From assembly GCA_036936605.1 (NCBI GenBank), contig JAUPFV010000003.1, positions 146,042,997 to 146,106,996 on the forward strand: a stretch of 64,000 nucleotides of DNA, written 5' to 3'. The translations under genes and the position numbers were made by a program. The stretch is from Limnanthes douglasii subsp. nivea. Lineage: Eukaryota; Streptophyta; Magnoliopsida; Brassicales; Limnanthaceae. Below, piece by piece: positions 9,864 to 22,008 of this stretch (positions within the stretch are counted from its first letter, which is position 1; each line of letters begins with the position of its first letter). Under the pieces are notes generated by a model. It was not told the origin of the DNA and searched no databases. It saw only the letters and a program-made list of their open reading frames with translations.

Positions 9864-12746
9864 AGATATGGATTATACTCAAAAGCTAAAATATGATATG
9901 AATATCGGATACGTCCAAAATTACACATTGAACAAATTGCAAGACCAAGTAGGCTTTAACAATAGTCATGCTTTGAAGAAACATAAGAAAGAGACGTGAG
10001 TGGTGGTTTGAGCTCTGCATTTTATCTTGTCATTCTCCCTATTATATGCCTAACAAAAAAATGGCTCAAATTGGGTCATTAGTAATATTAATGGGAGAAG
10101 GTATTGGCTCATCAAGTGATCCTCCCATTATTATGGTATCCACGACTTTTGTTGATACAAGAGAATATATCAAATAATCTCCCTTCTCTATTGTTGGATA
10201 ATTTTCCTACTGTAACCTAAAAAAATTCTGACATGTTGGTATTAAAGAAGTTAAAAAAAATTGTTTCCTATATGATGGGGTTATTTTTTACTGTATAATG
10301 AGGTCGGAGCGCTCGTCTATCAATTTTACAACTATACAAATCGAGCTAAGTCTATATGTATGTATTCATATGCTCTTTCCATCGAAATTTTATTTATTTT
10401 ATGTTATATAATATGATTTAATTATCTTTCTGGCGCATGTTATGTTCAATGACTTCAACATATTGACATGTACACAAAACATGGGCTTAAAGATGCTCGA
10501 TCTAATGTATTTGCTAAACATGAAAGTCAAACCTCTTGAGGATCAATGATAAGTTAGGTTAAAATAACCCAAGTTAAAGAGTATTTCATCGAACAATAAT
10601 AAGAGACCAATAAATATGAGCTCGTTTAAGCCAACAGTTGGACATGTAAATTTGGGTGAAAGAAAAAATAAAAGTTTTAAGTTGTTAAATTAAAGTAGCA
10701 TTTATCGGTTATGAATTATGCACGCATGAAAACCTGTAGCATTTGAAATGTGTTATCACCCTGTAGGAGTAACAAAGGTTGCAACATGAAATATATTAAA
10801 AGATGAACGAGTCCAATATGAAGGTCATTTAAAGGAAACCCATGAGTTTTCTGACAAAATTTACGGACACGAACAAAAATTGGAAGTCAATCTCATTGTG
10901 AGCACAAAGTAACAAAGGTTTTATAATTCGAATATGAGAAAAAATATATCAGTTCGCTAGAATAAGTTTTTACCCAAGCCTTGTTAGTGCCAAGCATCAT
11001 ATGTAGAGTTTTAGAATTTCATGACAATACAAAATAAAAACCATATTTACATGTCAAAACTATAGATGGTTTGTATTGGTCTTCTTGCAAATAGAATTCA
11101 AAGACCATATGGTCATTGAATGAAGTTTTATGATATTTAGACTTTGAAATGTTTTATGTATTTCTATTCAATTTTTCCTTATCAATAAATTACATGTGTT
11201 GTGTATTATATACAAGAGTAATGTAATGGTCCTATTGTACTGGTCATATTTTATTCATATTACATAATAGTGTAACAATTAATCCTTCTAAATTATTCAA
11301 TTCTTAAACATACATTAGTGTGCCGTATCTTTTATTTCAGTAAAATGTGTTATAGACTCACATCTTACATAAGAGAGTGTTGAATTGGAACCACTAGAAT
11401 AGGTCTAACATCACTTAAACAAAACACAATTTATTCAGAGATTTCTCACACAATCGCGAGTCTTCACCCAATAAATATCCCCATGATATATGAGGAATAA
11501 TTTAGGATATTTCTTCAGCCACTTAGATACAACGCTAACTATATGTTTGACGCAGTTTACATAGATGTTTACATGTAAGATTTATAAACCGGTTGCTTTG
11601 GGCTAGACTAATTATAACCATATCAGTTGTCTAATAGTCTTGATGAGAGAAACGAATGAAAACTATCTCAATGTTTCCCAAAACGGTCTTGCTTTTGGCT
11701 GAAGCAATTTTTTTATCTTTGTTGAAGCACATCTTGCTTATTTGTTGCTTCTTCGTCCTTTGTCAACGTGTCATCTGCCTTTTATTTGCCTTGTTTTAGC
11801 GATATTTAGTCTTTTAATTTGTGTTACTTTATAAAATTCAACTAGTTCTTGATGACGTTCTGCAATCGTGTTGTCTTGTAAAACACTTATTCTTACTTTG
11901 AATTTCTTTATTTTTGTTTTCACTTTATTTGTTTAGACAATTTATTTATTTATTTTGTACTTGCATAAGTATTTCAGTAGCTCCATAGCATGTACTGAAG
12001 GATGAAAGAATAAATACTGTTTTGAAGGAATCTATTCTTTTATTTTTTTCATAGTTGTGCATAGCCTCATAGTCCTTTTTAAATACTAAATGTAAAGGAT
12101 AACCTAAACTAATAAACCACGATGAATTTAGACTATGATATAAGTATTCTAAATAGAGTGTACGTTGCATGCATTTTATTTATTTATAAGTAATTATACG
12201 GTCGGATTTTTAAATTTTGAGTAACCTCCTTACTTATTCTTAAAGGCTTAATCTAAATGTTAACTTATTATCTATCCTCCATTCAAAGTAATTTTGGTCG
12301 ATTTGGCCAAGAAAAGTTACCAATAACATATGTACTTGTTCAAAATATGGTTTTTATTTGGTTCATAATTACCGTTCACTTGAAGGTAAATAATTTTTTG
12401 AAATGTTTACTTGTTCAAGTGTATTTGTACTGACAGATGTTGATACTGTGTACACATGCATGCTTTTGATATTCCTTAATCATTTGTTTTTCTCGTTTTC
12501 TATTCTTGTCACATTTTTCTCTAAAAATGTCTCGATTATTAAATTGATAGAAATCTACAATTATAATTTTTCTTTATTTTCTCTATGTTAGATACTCTTT
12601 TTTGTTCTCGTTTTTATTCCTTTATTATTCGTGTTATTTTATTTATCCTTTGTTTGTTTGTTAGTTTGTTAAAACTGAACAACACACTCATGCATTTCTT
12701 TAGCTTTCTTATAAAATATAGTGATTTTTGCTTAGTTAATACTCAT
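9864..12746. other. AT-rich duplicated DNA between solo LTR and Tat element
   Basis: No gene recognised. It is near-identical to 38932-41813 and more loosely matches 59882-61601 in region 3, which breaks off at about the position equivalent to 11550. Scattered open frames (for example 11946-12170 reverse and 12403-12591 forward) are short, rich in Phe, Ile and Lys, and look like AT-rich noise. Confidence 0.7.
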
Positions 12747-13470
12747 TGATAAGGTCCCCATTATCGGAATATAGTCCATTGGGAAAGATATGACTTAATA
12801 AAAAGCAAACTGAGTGGAAAAAACACTCAATAATAAAGGATCGAGGCCAACTCGAGAGATGTTTACTTCATAATAAGACAACATGCATCCCGTTGGGCAA
12901 GATCATCACTAGTGACCGTTGAGGCCGAAACAAGGAATGTCGAGGCCATCTTATAAACACCAACCAAGTAAAAGTCATATGGAAAGAATAACATAACCTA
13001 ATTGAGGCATGTCCAACCAATATAGAAACCAAGTATAGGTCATGAACTAGTGCGGGCTCAATTAGGATTCACCCAAATAGAGGCCCCACTGAGCAAAGGC
13101 CATGTACAAAAAAATAACATGCAGGGCGAGGCTCATCTAGGAATGACACACATTTACAGACGCCTGTAAAGCTTAGTCAATAGGAGCGACTAATAAAGAT
13201 ATCATAAAAGAGGTTAACACTAATTAAAAGAATTGTTGACTAGACAACCCATGTAATGTACCACGACTATAGTAATAACCATGATTATAGGTCTATTACC
13301 ATAAATATAGGCCCATAATAAAAAAAATATGAGAATTATATAATTAGTGGGAAAGTGAAATTACTTTGTAAATAATATAAACATGATCACGACTATGTAA
13401 AAACCCATATTTTCTTCTCGAATCAATAAAGTTACTAATTGGCAAATATTTGTTAGTTTTTCCCTTAACA
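12747..13470 (+). mobile_element. 5' LTR of Tat-type element G, copy 1
   Basis: It begins TGATAAGGTCCCC and ends TTCCCTTAACA, immediately followed by AA and a primer-binding-site-like sequence, so this is a 5' LTR of about 724 bp. The LTR contains recurrent GAGGCC motifs. No matching 3' LTR is seen. The homologous LTR in region 2 begins at 41814 and is split by a copia insertion; here the empty target AAGTAAAAGTCAT is intact at about 12968-12980. Confidence 0.75.
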
Positions 13471-13472
13471 AA

Positions 13473-13490
13473 TTTAGTGTTATCTATGGG
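13473..13490 (+). other. Primer-binding site of element G, copy 1 (decayed)
   Basis: TTTAGTGTTATCTATGGG resembles the TTTGGTGCCGTCTGTGGG-type primer site common in Tat-lineage elements, with C-to-T type changes. It lies two bases after the LTR end. Copy 2 is at 47929. Confidence 0.55.
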
Positions 13491-13529
13491 AACTTCTCAT
13501 AAAAATACACAAACCCATTTTTTGAACCA

Positions 13530-14939
13530 ATGGTAGTGACAAGATCCGGTATCTAAAGGAAAACCTCTAAGAGAAACGTCACAATCGCAAACCAAGAAAT
13601 GGTGTAATCCCTCAAGAAAACCAAAATTTGAGAGCAGTGGAGATTCCAATTGTTACGCACCCCGTTCGAGTCGATCCTGAAATCATCCCGCTCATAGTGT
13701 AGACATTGTTCCAGATCATGTTGATCTCGTCGTTGGAGTTGATAACCCTGCTGATTCCTCGTGTATTCATCAATTGAAACAGCAGGTTCGGCTCATGCAA
13801 CAGACTCAACAATGGGTTACTCATGATTATGAGGCCAAAGATCATACGGCTAAAGCAACCCCGACGGAGATGAATGACACCCTTCATGTTTTAACGGCTA
13901 GGATACAAGAAGGAAGCATAGGGCGACCACGATCAGAAGTTAAGACCAATCGGGAACGTCGAAGATAATGATCTTTCAAACTCAAAGAGAACGATGAGAG
14001 AGAAGGAGAAAAAAGCGGTAAAAAATACTCCAAACAGAGAGAGAGCACCACCATGAGGACAGACAAGCCACTATTAAAAAGACTAAGGAGAACAAGGCAC
14101 GACAGTATGATTAGTTACGTTATAAAAGGGCTACATACGTGCTCAAAGAATCCTCGTTCGTGAAAAATATTTTTCACGACCGAGCTCCTCCGAAACTTCG
14201 AACCATTATGCATAGAAGCTTATAATGGCACGAGTGATCCAAAAAGGCACTTGAAGCAGTTCAGAATATAATGATGATTTTTAACCTAAATGACGCTATG
14301 ATTTTTTGGGCCCTCTCTATGACGCTTAAGGTAATTCCATGAATTGGTTTAGTGGTTTACCTAAAGGCTTTATCCATGATTTTGCAAGTTTATGGGGCGC
14401 GTTTAGAAACAGATTTGTTGGCAATAAGGAGTCTCGGCGTGAGAATGACTCGATCATGGAACCCTATCAAAGACGAGGTGAAACGTTGAAAAGTTACGTG
14501 AAGTATTTCGTCTATACCATGAACATTTTTCCATATCTGGAAGAAAACATGGTTGTTGCCTCGCTAAAGAGAGGCCTTGATAAAAATGGTGAATTGTACG
14601 TTGATTTAGTTTGTTTTCTAGTTATGAAGATAGAAGACCTCATTGCTCGAGCTGATCAGTTTATCAAAGTGGATAATGCAAAAAAAGGTGACTCCTCCGA
14701 CCATGTTGCACCAGATTCAAAAATGGGATCGTATGACCGAATGAGATTGGAAGAGGCATCTCGATGCGAGGGGCTGAGGGGTGAAAGTAACCATCGAATC
14801 CCACCATATGAAAATCCAGCGTGACATTTTACTCCACTAGCTGATGATATCTCTGTCATATATGATAGAACCAATGAAAAGATGCGACATGAATTTCTGT
14901 TCTTACCACAATGACCATGGTCATGCTCCAGATGAGTGT
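13530..14939 (+). pseudogene. Gag of Tat-type element G, copy 1
   Basis: Gag forms the virus-like particle. The expected start MVVTRSGI is at 13530 but a stop follows at codon 9. A Gln-rich coiled-coil part (MKQQVRLMQQTQQW) lies at 13774-13968. The retrotransposon gag domain at 14339-14824 contains WFSGLPKGFIHDFASL, an EPYQRRGETLKSYV segment and LIARADQFI. A zinc knuckle of the CX3HX4HX4C form (CSYHNDHGHAPDEC) lies at 14898-14939 in another frame. Multiple stops and frameshifts make it non-functional. Copy 2 is at 47986-49395. Confidence 0.85.
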
Positions 14940-15166
14940 TGGTTGATGAAAGAAAAGATCTGGATACTAATTGACAATAGTGAGCTTATCTAATTTGTTA
15001 AACAACAAGAGCACCATTGCCAAAGCGAAAAGAAAGATGAGCCCCATCCGAAAATGATGAGACTCGTTGGAAGGACAAAAGGGTTGACAAAGGAAATTAA
15101 CAATGGCTCTTTACCATTTTAGAAGGATGATCTTTGGCGGGTGACGATTAACAATTCCGAAAGAGG

Positions 15167-15590
15167 ATGACCGCCGATTATGAGGTACATGCAGTTGAGA
15201 GATCTTTATACCGTAACTACCGAAAACCAATAGCTAACTTTAAATTCAATGACGATGATTTACGAGGGATTGTTACCTCTCATGAGGATGCTCTAACTAT
15301 CAACCTGGATATTGGAGGAGTTATGATGATCAGGGTATTAGTCGATGTGGGTAGTTCAGCCAACATCATCTTTAAAGCGAGTTATGATAACATGCTAGAG
15401 GTATTGCCGTATAGATCTACCCAACAAACTTTGATGGGATATGAAGGCAAGAAGGTGGAAATTAGGCTACGAAGAGGGAGGTCAATACGCTTTTTATGAT
15501 TTCTGATGCCCTAAGCTCATACCATGCAATTATTGAACGACCATGGTTGCATTAGATAGAGACTAAGCCATGTACCTTTAATGAATGCAT
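15167..15590 (+). pseudogene. Aspartic protease of element G, copy 1
   Basis: An open stretch reads as the Tat-type protease: FNDDDLRGIVTSHEDAL, then VLVDVGSSANIIF, where the catalytic DTG or DQG is DVG. After a frame break, SSYHAIIERPWLH matches the usual YNAILGRPWLH. The enzyme would cleave the gag-pol polyprotein. The order gag, protease is as expected. Stops follow at about 15498 and 15554, so it is dead. Copy 2 is at 49624-50047. Confidence 0.8.
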
Positions 15591-15659
15591 CAAATACCCA
15601 GTTGGAAACTCATTGGGGATTATAAGAGGAAACCAATGAAGCACCAAAACATGTTACCC

Positions 15660-16100
15660 GTTGGCGGTCGACCCCACGCTATCTTGTTTCATCTCACGAG
15701 CCTCTGATAAAAGTCACATTTTTTTAAATTGCTATGGGAAGCAAAAAAAATTGAATGGAATGAGAAATGTGATGCAACTTTTATCGTACTTAAAACTTGT
15801 CTCACGTCGCCGGAGATCATCTCTGCTCCTACAACGGGTGAGCTTTTATACCTCTTCTATATGTTTATCCTTTTGCAGTTAGTGATGTGCTCGTCTGAGA
15901 GCCTGATAACCTACAAAGGCCCGTATACTATACAAAAAAGAGTTTGGTAGATGCTGAAACTCACTACCTCAATCTGGAGAAGCTCGCCTTAGGGCTTGTG
16001 GGGGCTACTCACAAGATGCACCCTTACTTTCAGGGTTATACAATTACAATAAAAACTTATCAAAAGGTCGCCGAGCTAGGAGAATATGACATCAAGTTTG
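15660..16100 (+). pseudogene. RNase H region of element G, copy 1 (RT deleted)
   Basis: After protease the sequence jumps at about 15672 to the RNase H domain: an LSCFISRASDKS / WEAKKIEWNE / CLTSPEIISAPTTGELLYL series matches the post-RT connection (RFISKSSDKC..., FQWDDECEAAF). Then LEKLALGLVGATHKMHPYFQGY follows near 15975-16040. Reverse transcriptase is absent. Region 2 retains about 395 bp more here (50128-50530), including the end of RT, so copy 1 suffered a further deletion. Confidence 0.75.
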
Positions 16101-16219
16101 ATTTATACACAACAATTAAGTGATAAGTTGTCGTCGATTTCATTACAGAATTCTCCACGCCTCGATGTCAAATGAGCCTAAACGACCCCTCACCACCTTC
16201 CTTTGAGGTGGAGTGAACA

Positions 16220-16501
16220 TTGAAAGTAGATGAAGCCTCAACTACATCAGGTGGTGGATTCAGCATAGTTATGAAGTTACCTGCAGGGGAGAAAATCCTG
16301 CAAGCCATCCGTTTTGGATTTTCGGTCACCAACAATGCAGCACAATCTAAGACGGTAGTTAGAAGAATGAGGCTTGCCCATATATGTAGTGCTAAGGTGC
16401 TTTGTATCCGATATGCCTTGCAGTTAGTTATCAATCAAGCTAAGGGTACCTACAACGCCAAAAAAGAAAGAATCTACAACTACCCAACTACTTTAAAATA
16501 A
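16220..16501 (+). pseudogene. Second (archaeal-type) RNase H of element G, copy 1
   Basis: LKVDEASTTSGGGFSIV, EKILQAIRFGFSVTNNA and LVINQAKGTYNAKKERI align with Tat-lineage aRNH. The first catalytic Asp (VDEAS) is kept. The NNEAEYEA motif has become NNAAQSKT and the SDSQL motif has become RYALQL, so the other acidic residues are gone. Presence of aRNH supports the Tat assignment. Copy 2 is at 51071-51352. Confidence 0.75.
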
Positions 16502-16799
16502 TAGTCTAAGTTTTAGCTAGTTAATTATGAGCAGGTTCCCCGCATCGATAAATTTTTCGTTGATGCCTTAGCTAAAGCCGCAACCTTAAGAGTATATTCA
16601 CTGTAATACTGCAGAGTCACCCAACCACTGAGGTGTCTATATTCCTAAACAGCATCTGCACAATCGAGGCCGATAATGATTGGCGGCAACCTTATTTGCT
16701 TTACCTTGATAATGGTATCCTCCCCTCAGATAAAGCAATGGCTAGGGAATTATAACTGTGTGCCACTAAATATTGCATACTAAGAATTTTTCTTTATAA

Positions 16800-17899
16800 A
16801 AAACGTGCGATACAACCACTGATGTGCTGCTTAAGTCAAGAAGAAGCTACCACAATTCTCCATGACTTATATTTGGTGATGCATGAGCATACTACAGTCA
16901 CCGTAGCCTTATCCGTAGATTTCTTCTAGCCGATTATTACTGAACATAGTTGGCATAAAATATAGAGTGCCTCATCCAAAAATGCCATTCCTACCAACAG
17001 TTTGCTAACACTGGCCATCTTCCAAGCGAACTAATGGGTTCCAACCCGATCATATGTCATTTTGATAAGTGAGGCGTCGATTTGGTTGGACCCCTGCCAA
17101 TGACTACATAAAAACGTCAATTTTTAGTAGTAGTTGTGGATTATTTTACTAAGTGGGTCGAGGCCAAGGCTCTATCACATACAATGGATCATGGGATTTG
17201 TTATTTCATGCATCACCATATACTTTATTGGTTTGGTATGTTGATGACGAACAACGACCCATAATTTCAAAATTCAGGTGTCACCATATTCTACAATGCG
17301 TTATGGTATTGAACATCATTTCTTCACCCCTTACTAACCTTAGGAAAATAGACAAGTTGAAGTGAGTAATCAAACAATTTTAGATGGCATCAAGAAGAAG
17401 TTGAAAGGTGTTAAAGAGAAGTGGCCTGATAAACTCTCTAAGGTAATGTGGGCCTACCGCATTACTCTGCGTACAACAACGGGTGAAACTCAATTTTCAC
17501 TTGTCTTGTGGTACCAATATAGATCATTATTCTAAGCTATAGAATATTTAATTACTCTAAGACCTCCAACGACGACGACATAACTATTAGTGTTGATCTC
17601 ATTGAAGACCGTAACATCAAGCGTGTCTACGAACAAAACATTACATAAGCCTGGTGAGGGGAAGTTTTAATCCAAGCTTGCGACTACGTACTCTCCAAAT
17701 TTGTGACCTCGTTATGAAAAAACTATTTCAAGGATCCGAGGATAAAGCTGCTGGAAAATTGGGCCCCAACTGGGAGGGTCCCTACATTATCATCTTCAAA
17801 GCGAATCATGGAGCCTACCGCCTTGATGACAAAGATGGGCCCGCCCTTGAACATCCTTGGAATATCAGATTGTTGAATTTGTATCACCAAGCTATGTAA
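16800..17899 (+). pseudogene. Integrase of element G, copy 1
   Basis: Decayed over several frames. A CHSYQQFANTGHLPSELMG-like zinc region precedes DLVGPLPMTT and VVVDYFTKWVEAKALS (17095-17180). A later part reads QVEVSNQTILDGIKKKL and VMWAYRITLRTTTGET (17355-17500). The C-terminal module at 17654-17899 is open (GKLGPNWEGPYIII...HPWNIRLLNLYH). The middle, including the TDNG Asp, is not recognisable. Copy 2 is at 51650-52750. Confidence 0.8.
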
Positions 17900-18660
17900 T
17901 GTACCGATGCACTTCTTTTGCCTTCTGATGACGCATATGAGTTTTTTTAATAAGGAATCAAACTCTTTTTCCTTTAATGAAATTTTATCGCTTTTGCCAA
18001 TCGATGTGTTTGTTTTATACTTCTCTCCCTCCTTATAATTATACGAACGGGTCACTGACCACGCCTATGGGCTATGCAATGGGCCATACTATGACCATAC
18101 TAAATTGGTCCAATAATACGAACGAGCTAATTGACCATGCCACTGAGGCTATGTAAGGGGCCAAAGTGTGCCCAATACCTTGTAGCGGTATTAATATGAG
18201 AATTACTCCAAGCCCACAAGGTTACGCAAAAGGCCAAACCGGTCTCAATCATGAATAATCTGAGGGGTACGTCCTATTTTTCGGGCTATGCCATGGGCCA
18301 TATTGCTCTCGATCTTGTAAGAAAATGCTTAGACACCACACAAGTTTAACGAATACATCCATCTTCATTTAGATAAGTCTTAATTTCTTTTCACAACATA
18401 TGTTTCTGTAACATATAACTATCATACATTTCACACATAAAAACTTATAACAATATTCACACCACCCATCCATAAACATATAAAATATTTAGGTTCAAAT
18501 TTTTCACAACATGTGATGCACTTCAAAAATTACTGAGATAGCCCTTATTTCCATTCCACGCGGGGTAACATTAGCCTTAACTGATACCTCTGTCAGTGTG
18601 ACCGCCGCCACGCCCGCATCCAATTTAAAAGCATTTGCCTCTGGCTTTTGGATAAATTCA
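17900..18660. repeat. 3' non-coding tail of element G with degenerate repeats
   Basis: After pol, a motif ACGAACGGGTCACTGACC...GGGCTATGCAATGGGCC at about 18043 recurs in worn form at about 18118 and less clearly near 18285. Tandem repeats between pol and the 3' LTR are a known habit of Tat/Ogre elements. Region 2 has the same DNA up to 53005, where it is cut by the U4/SF3B1 segment. I found no 3' LTR; where G1 ends is unclear. Confidence 0.5.
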
Positions 18661-18661
18661 T

Positions 18662-18994
18662 CTACAATCTCCAAGTTTTACTTCTTTTTTCGGGGCAAAA
18701 ACTTCTGAAAAGACCCAGTAACATCCCAGGATTCAGCGCTAGTAACTTCTCCACCATCTCTTGGTGGTTTCTTTGTATCATCCTCATTACCACTTCCATG
18801 ACTTGCCTCTCTATATCTTTAAAGTGTCGATCGGTTTTTTTCAACAACTCTGCCATTTGTCGATCCTTCTCGGCATTAGCCTCTCCTAAGGATACCTTCA
18901 TATTTGCAACCTCGAGGGTCAGCTCAACTATCTTTTCCAGTATGACATTCTTATTTTTTTTGTTAGGCCATGTTTTGCGATAACAAGTCGGCAC
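18662..18994 (-). CDS. Coiled-coil ORF, probably retrotransposon-derived
   Basis: An open reverse frame of 110 codons. It is Lys/Glu-rich with heptad character (ILEKIVELTLEVANMKVSLGE, DIERQVMEVVMRMIQ). I do not recognise a domain. Two readings fit. It may be the gag start of a minus-strand element whose 5' LTR is at 19694-20066, or an antisense extra ORF of element G, which lies 760 bp downstream of G's pol. Immediately downstream in another frame another 55 codons stay open (18655-18490), suggesting a frameshifted longer protein. Not functional as it stands. Confidence 0.4.
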   Translation of the reverse strand: MPTCYRKTWPNKKNKNVILEKIVELTLEVANMKVSLGEANAEKDRQMAELLKKTDRHFKDIERQVMEVVMRMIQRNHQEMVEKLLALNPGMLLGLFRSFCPEKRSKTWRL

Positions 18995-19693
18995 TATAAA
19001 TCATTATTCTTTACCAAATTATTCTGATGAGACAACGAGGCAGTACCACCGACCAATTCTATGCACTTTTTGCGGAACAAATCACATTCATTGGCAACCG
19101 TAATGAGATCGCGTCAAGTTCTTCATTATCTTGTAACACCTTCACATAACTTGTCCTTGTTGATCTATATGTATTTTTAACCGAGTGAATCATGTGGTCA
19201 GACCCTGTACTGATCCAAATAATAAGATATTTGGTTTACATTTCTCTATTATATAGCGGTCGACTAGTGACATTCGTCGGTAAACCAGAGCTATGGAGTT
19301 ATGATGCATATATACACATAACAATAGTTTTCTCGCAATCACCAATTTTGGAACTAATAAGTAAGTATAAAATATTAAATATTACCTCGATGGCCAGCTC
19401 TACTTGGTGTTGAAGAATTTCACTCATTGGCATATTGTCATAAATGTTAGTTTTAAAAAATGCTTCAAGTGTTCCATCATCACCTTAGAATGGTAAGGCA
19501 TGACCACCTTTATGAAAGTTATCTCCTCCGTCACTTTCACGCATCAGGCATCTTCACCAACCTCTCTCATTTTTTGCATCAAATCTGTCTTACAATGTTC
19601 ACATACGATTACCCCGACCTTGTGCATTTCAAAAAATACGTTGAGCTAACCCTTAATGTAATATATTCTTCTTCCCAACAACATTGTCACTTC
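18995..19693. other. Degenerate retroelement DNA left of a minus-strand LTR
   Basis: No intact gene. On the reverse strand, 19675-19691 reads AGTGACAATGTTGTTGG, which could be a worn Tat primer-binding site two bases after the LTR end. A short frame with MPMSEILQHQVELAIEV near 19440-19385 could be gag remnant. Forward frames at 19192-19413 and 19460-19738 look like chance. Confidence 0.35.
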
Positions 19694-20066
19694 TGGTGTG
19701 GATTATTTCAGGTCGAAGGGTATTTAAGGTCTTTTTAAAATGGGGTATTAAATTTTAAAGTATAAGATGGAAAGATAAAAGAGGTGTGTGATTATGATTA
19801 AGATCATTCGAAAAGGTCCAACCCATTAAATGTGGTTGGTTGGGGTATTTATACTCTTGTTATATGACCCATGGGCCGTTCAGGTCGGACATTGGACTCG
19901 GGTCGATTTTAAAGTCTTCAAAGCCCAAAACCAAAACGGTTTATAACATATCTGAGTCATAATCCAGTTAGGTCTACTGTTAATCAAAAGTTTGGTGTAA
20001 AAGATGTCCGAATTGCCCCTTCGGATTTAGGCTGAAATGACCTTCCAACAATATCTGAACCTATCA
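19694..20066 (-). mobile_element. LTR of the 61.6-kb family, minus orientation
   Basis: A 373-bp segment whose reverse complement starts TGATAGGTTCAGA and ends CCACACCA, homologous to the LTR at 61602-61978. Shared stretches include the reverse-strand TATAAATAC promoter-like motif next to GGCCCATGGGTCA, and the leading end with CCGAAGGGGCAATTCGGAC. Divergence is considerable. It could be the 5' LTR of an element extending left (a worn primer site lies there) or the 3' LTR of the minus-strand pol at 25235-27462. Confidence 0.7.
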
Positions 20067-20680
20067 GTAGCCTCTTTAATTCTTTCAAAAATGTTTGGAA
20101 GAGCTAACTATGAGTAGCCTCTTTAATAAATAACTTTTGATTACACGTGACAGTTTTTGGTTTGACCTCACAGCCGTTTTCTCTCTGGGTACTTGCACCT
20201 ATCCTTTGAAAAAAAATCAGTCTAAGTCACTAGCCCCTAATCATTGCTTAGATGATTAATCTCCCCTAGGTGAAGTAATCAAGTGTTTTCTCACCTATAT
20301 ATATGTATATATATGTATATATATATATATTACTGCTTTATTGTTTCCATTTACGGAGTGAGAAAAAATTTCAAATTTCCGTTTCTAAAGAGATAAGGCT
20401 TGAATCTTTGATTTGTTCAAAGTTTGAGAAATTTTAAGTTCACAACTAGAATTGCCCTGATCAAAAGAGGCTAGTTGAATCCATCTGAATCGAAAAGAGA
20501 AAGAAAGGAAGCAAGAATCATTTTCGGACTCCTTACTTTTTCTGGTGGAATGATTAGCCAAAATATACCGGAGCCGGACAAGAGTTCATCTTCGTCCAAA
20601 ACATCGGTAATTAGAAAAAATACTTTCATTCCAACTTTATCTACACTAAACTCTAAAACTTCAGTTCAAATACCTATAAA
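20067..20680. other. Mixed DNA with AT microsatellite and a short ORF start
   Basis: GTAGCCTCTTTAAT occurs at 20067 and again at about 20124. A TA/TATG microsatellite spans about 20299-20332. A forward frame from 20475 is Ser/Lys-rich (NPSESKRERKE..., DKSSSSSKTSVIRK) and runs into an insertion at 20680; it could be a fragment of a retroelement extra ORF. Not assignable. Confidence 0.35.
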
Positions 20681-20850
20681 ACATAGGCAGAGCCAGGTGG
20701 GGTCCTGTGGGGGCCCAAAAACCCACCTAGTTGACTTATTGATATGTTTAGTACTTCAGTGGCAAAAAGCCAGGTCAGGATCCCACATACTACGGGTTCG
20801 AGACCGAGGTGTGGATTATTATCCTTTTGAGTTAGATTAGGTTTTTATTA
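20681..20850 (+). repeat. Possible SINE-like insertion
   Basis: A GC-rich stretch in AT-rich surroundings. GGTTCGAGACC at 20795-20805 matches the Pol III B box. TGGCAAAAAGCCAGG about 35 bp upstream could serve as a poor A box. The segment ends in a T- and TA-rich tail. No clear target duplication was identified and no second copy is present. Confidence 0.3.
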
Positions 20851-21790
20851 TATATATATAATGATTGATCAATATTATTATAATGTAAATAATATCATTT
20901 TTCTTATCATATATAATCTATATTATTTTAATGTAAATAAATATATTAATTAAAAAATAATATACATTTATATTATATATATTTGTATTATATATATTAT
21001 TTATTTGAGAATGTATAGTATAAATATATATTATTTTAATATAAATAAATATGTTGATTTAAAAAATAATAAGAATTTATATAAATTTGATGGTGTTAGT
21101 AAGAAAATCCTAACTACAAGATACAATCTTTTAGATTAATTGTTCTTTCACTATCAATTAGAACATTATAATTACAAGCTTTAAATACTAAGGTATTTAT
21201 TACGTCTCTATGTTATTAATTCTCAAAATTGAAGCTTTGATACATGTTTTATATTACTATTCACTAGTTACAAAGATTAACATTGGTTGATCTATCTTTT
21301 TTCTTAAAAACATTGGTTGATCTATATTTTTTCTCAAGATAGAGAGCGATAAAGTTCAATTTCGAAGCAAATAGACCTGCATAAATCACAATTTATATCT
21401 TGCTTTCCTAAGTTTAAATTTCACTATTGATTAAGTTTTTTATGTTTGCCATTACATGATGCATATATATTTTATAACAACTCCTAAATTTAGAAAAATA
21501 AAATAAAAATGTCTCTAATTTAATTACTGAAGTTAACCGCGGAGAGACACAAGATGAAGTTGTTAGTCCATAAGCATATGTTCCGGTGGTCAATAACCTG
21601 AAGTCGAAGCTCAATCTTCAAATTGGGAATATTTAGAGGTTGATCCAAGGAAAAGAGACCCAATATTTAGCTTTCATATAAATCTTCAAGACTTGGTAAG
21701 AAGAGCTTAACTTTTAAGGGGTCTAACTCAACCTCGTAAAGAGAAATATCCTCATATAGATTAAAATGATGTTATTCATGTAAAACCAAA
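20851..21790. other. AT-rich DNA without recognisable genes
   Basis: Very AT-rich with repeated TATTATTTTAATGTAAATAA-like pieces at 20880-21080. CATTGGTTGATCTAT is repeated at about 21282 and 21311. I see no gene, LTR end or structural RNA. Confidence 0.6.
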
Positions 21791-21797
21791 ATGTCAA

Positions 21798-22008
21798 ACC
21801 TCTGTATACTGCGGAAAAGATCAAACTAAAACCCGATCAAACCGTAACGACATAGCCTCTCGAGTTCACTAACAATACATGTCCTAATCAATACATCTAT
21901 TAGTCTCTGTCTACTGCGAAAAATATCAAACTAAAAACCGATCAAACCGTAACAACATAACCTTTTGAGTTCACTAACAATACATGTCCTAATCAATACA
22001 TCTATTAG
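21798..22008. repeat. Tandem duplication of about 105 bp
   Basis: Units start near 21798 (CTCTGTATACTGCGG) and 21903 (CTCTGTCTACTGCG), both ending ATACATCTATTAG. They differ at about eight positions, so the duplication is old. Confidence 0.85.

Noticed and set aside
12403..12591. Hydrophobic ORF (and 41471-41731)
   Set aside because: Composition is that of AT-rich DNA (Phe, Leu, Ile), with different lengths and ends in the two copies.
17723..18055. Reverse 110-codon ORF at the end of G pol
   Set aside because: Shadow of the integrase C-terminal module on the other strand.
20299..20332. TATG/TA repeat as possible regulatory element
   Set aside because: An ordinary AT microsatellite with no associated gene.
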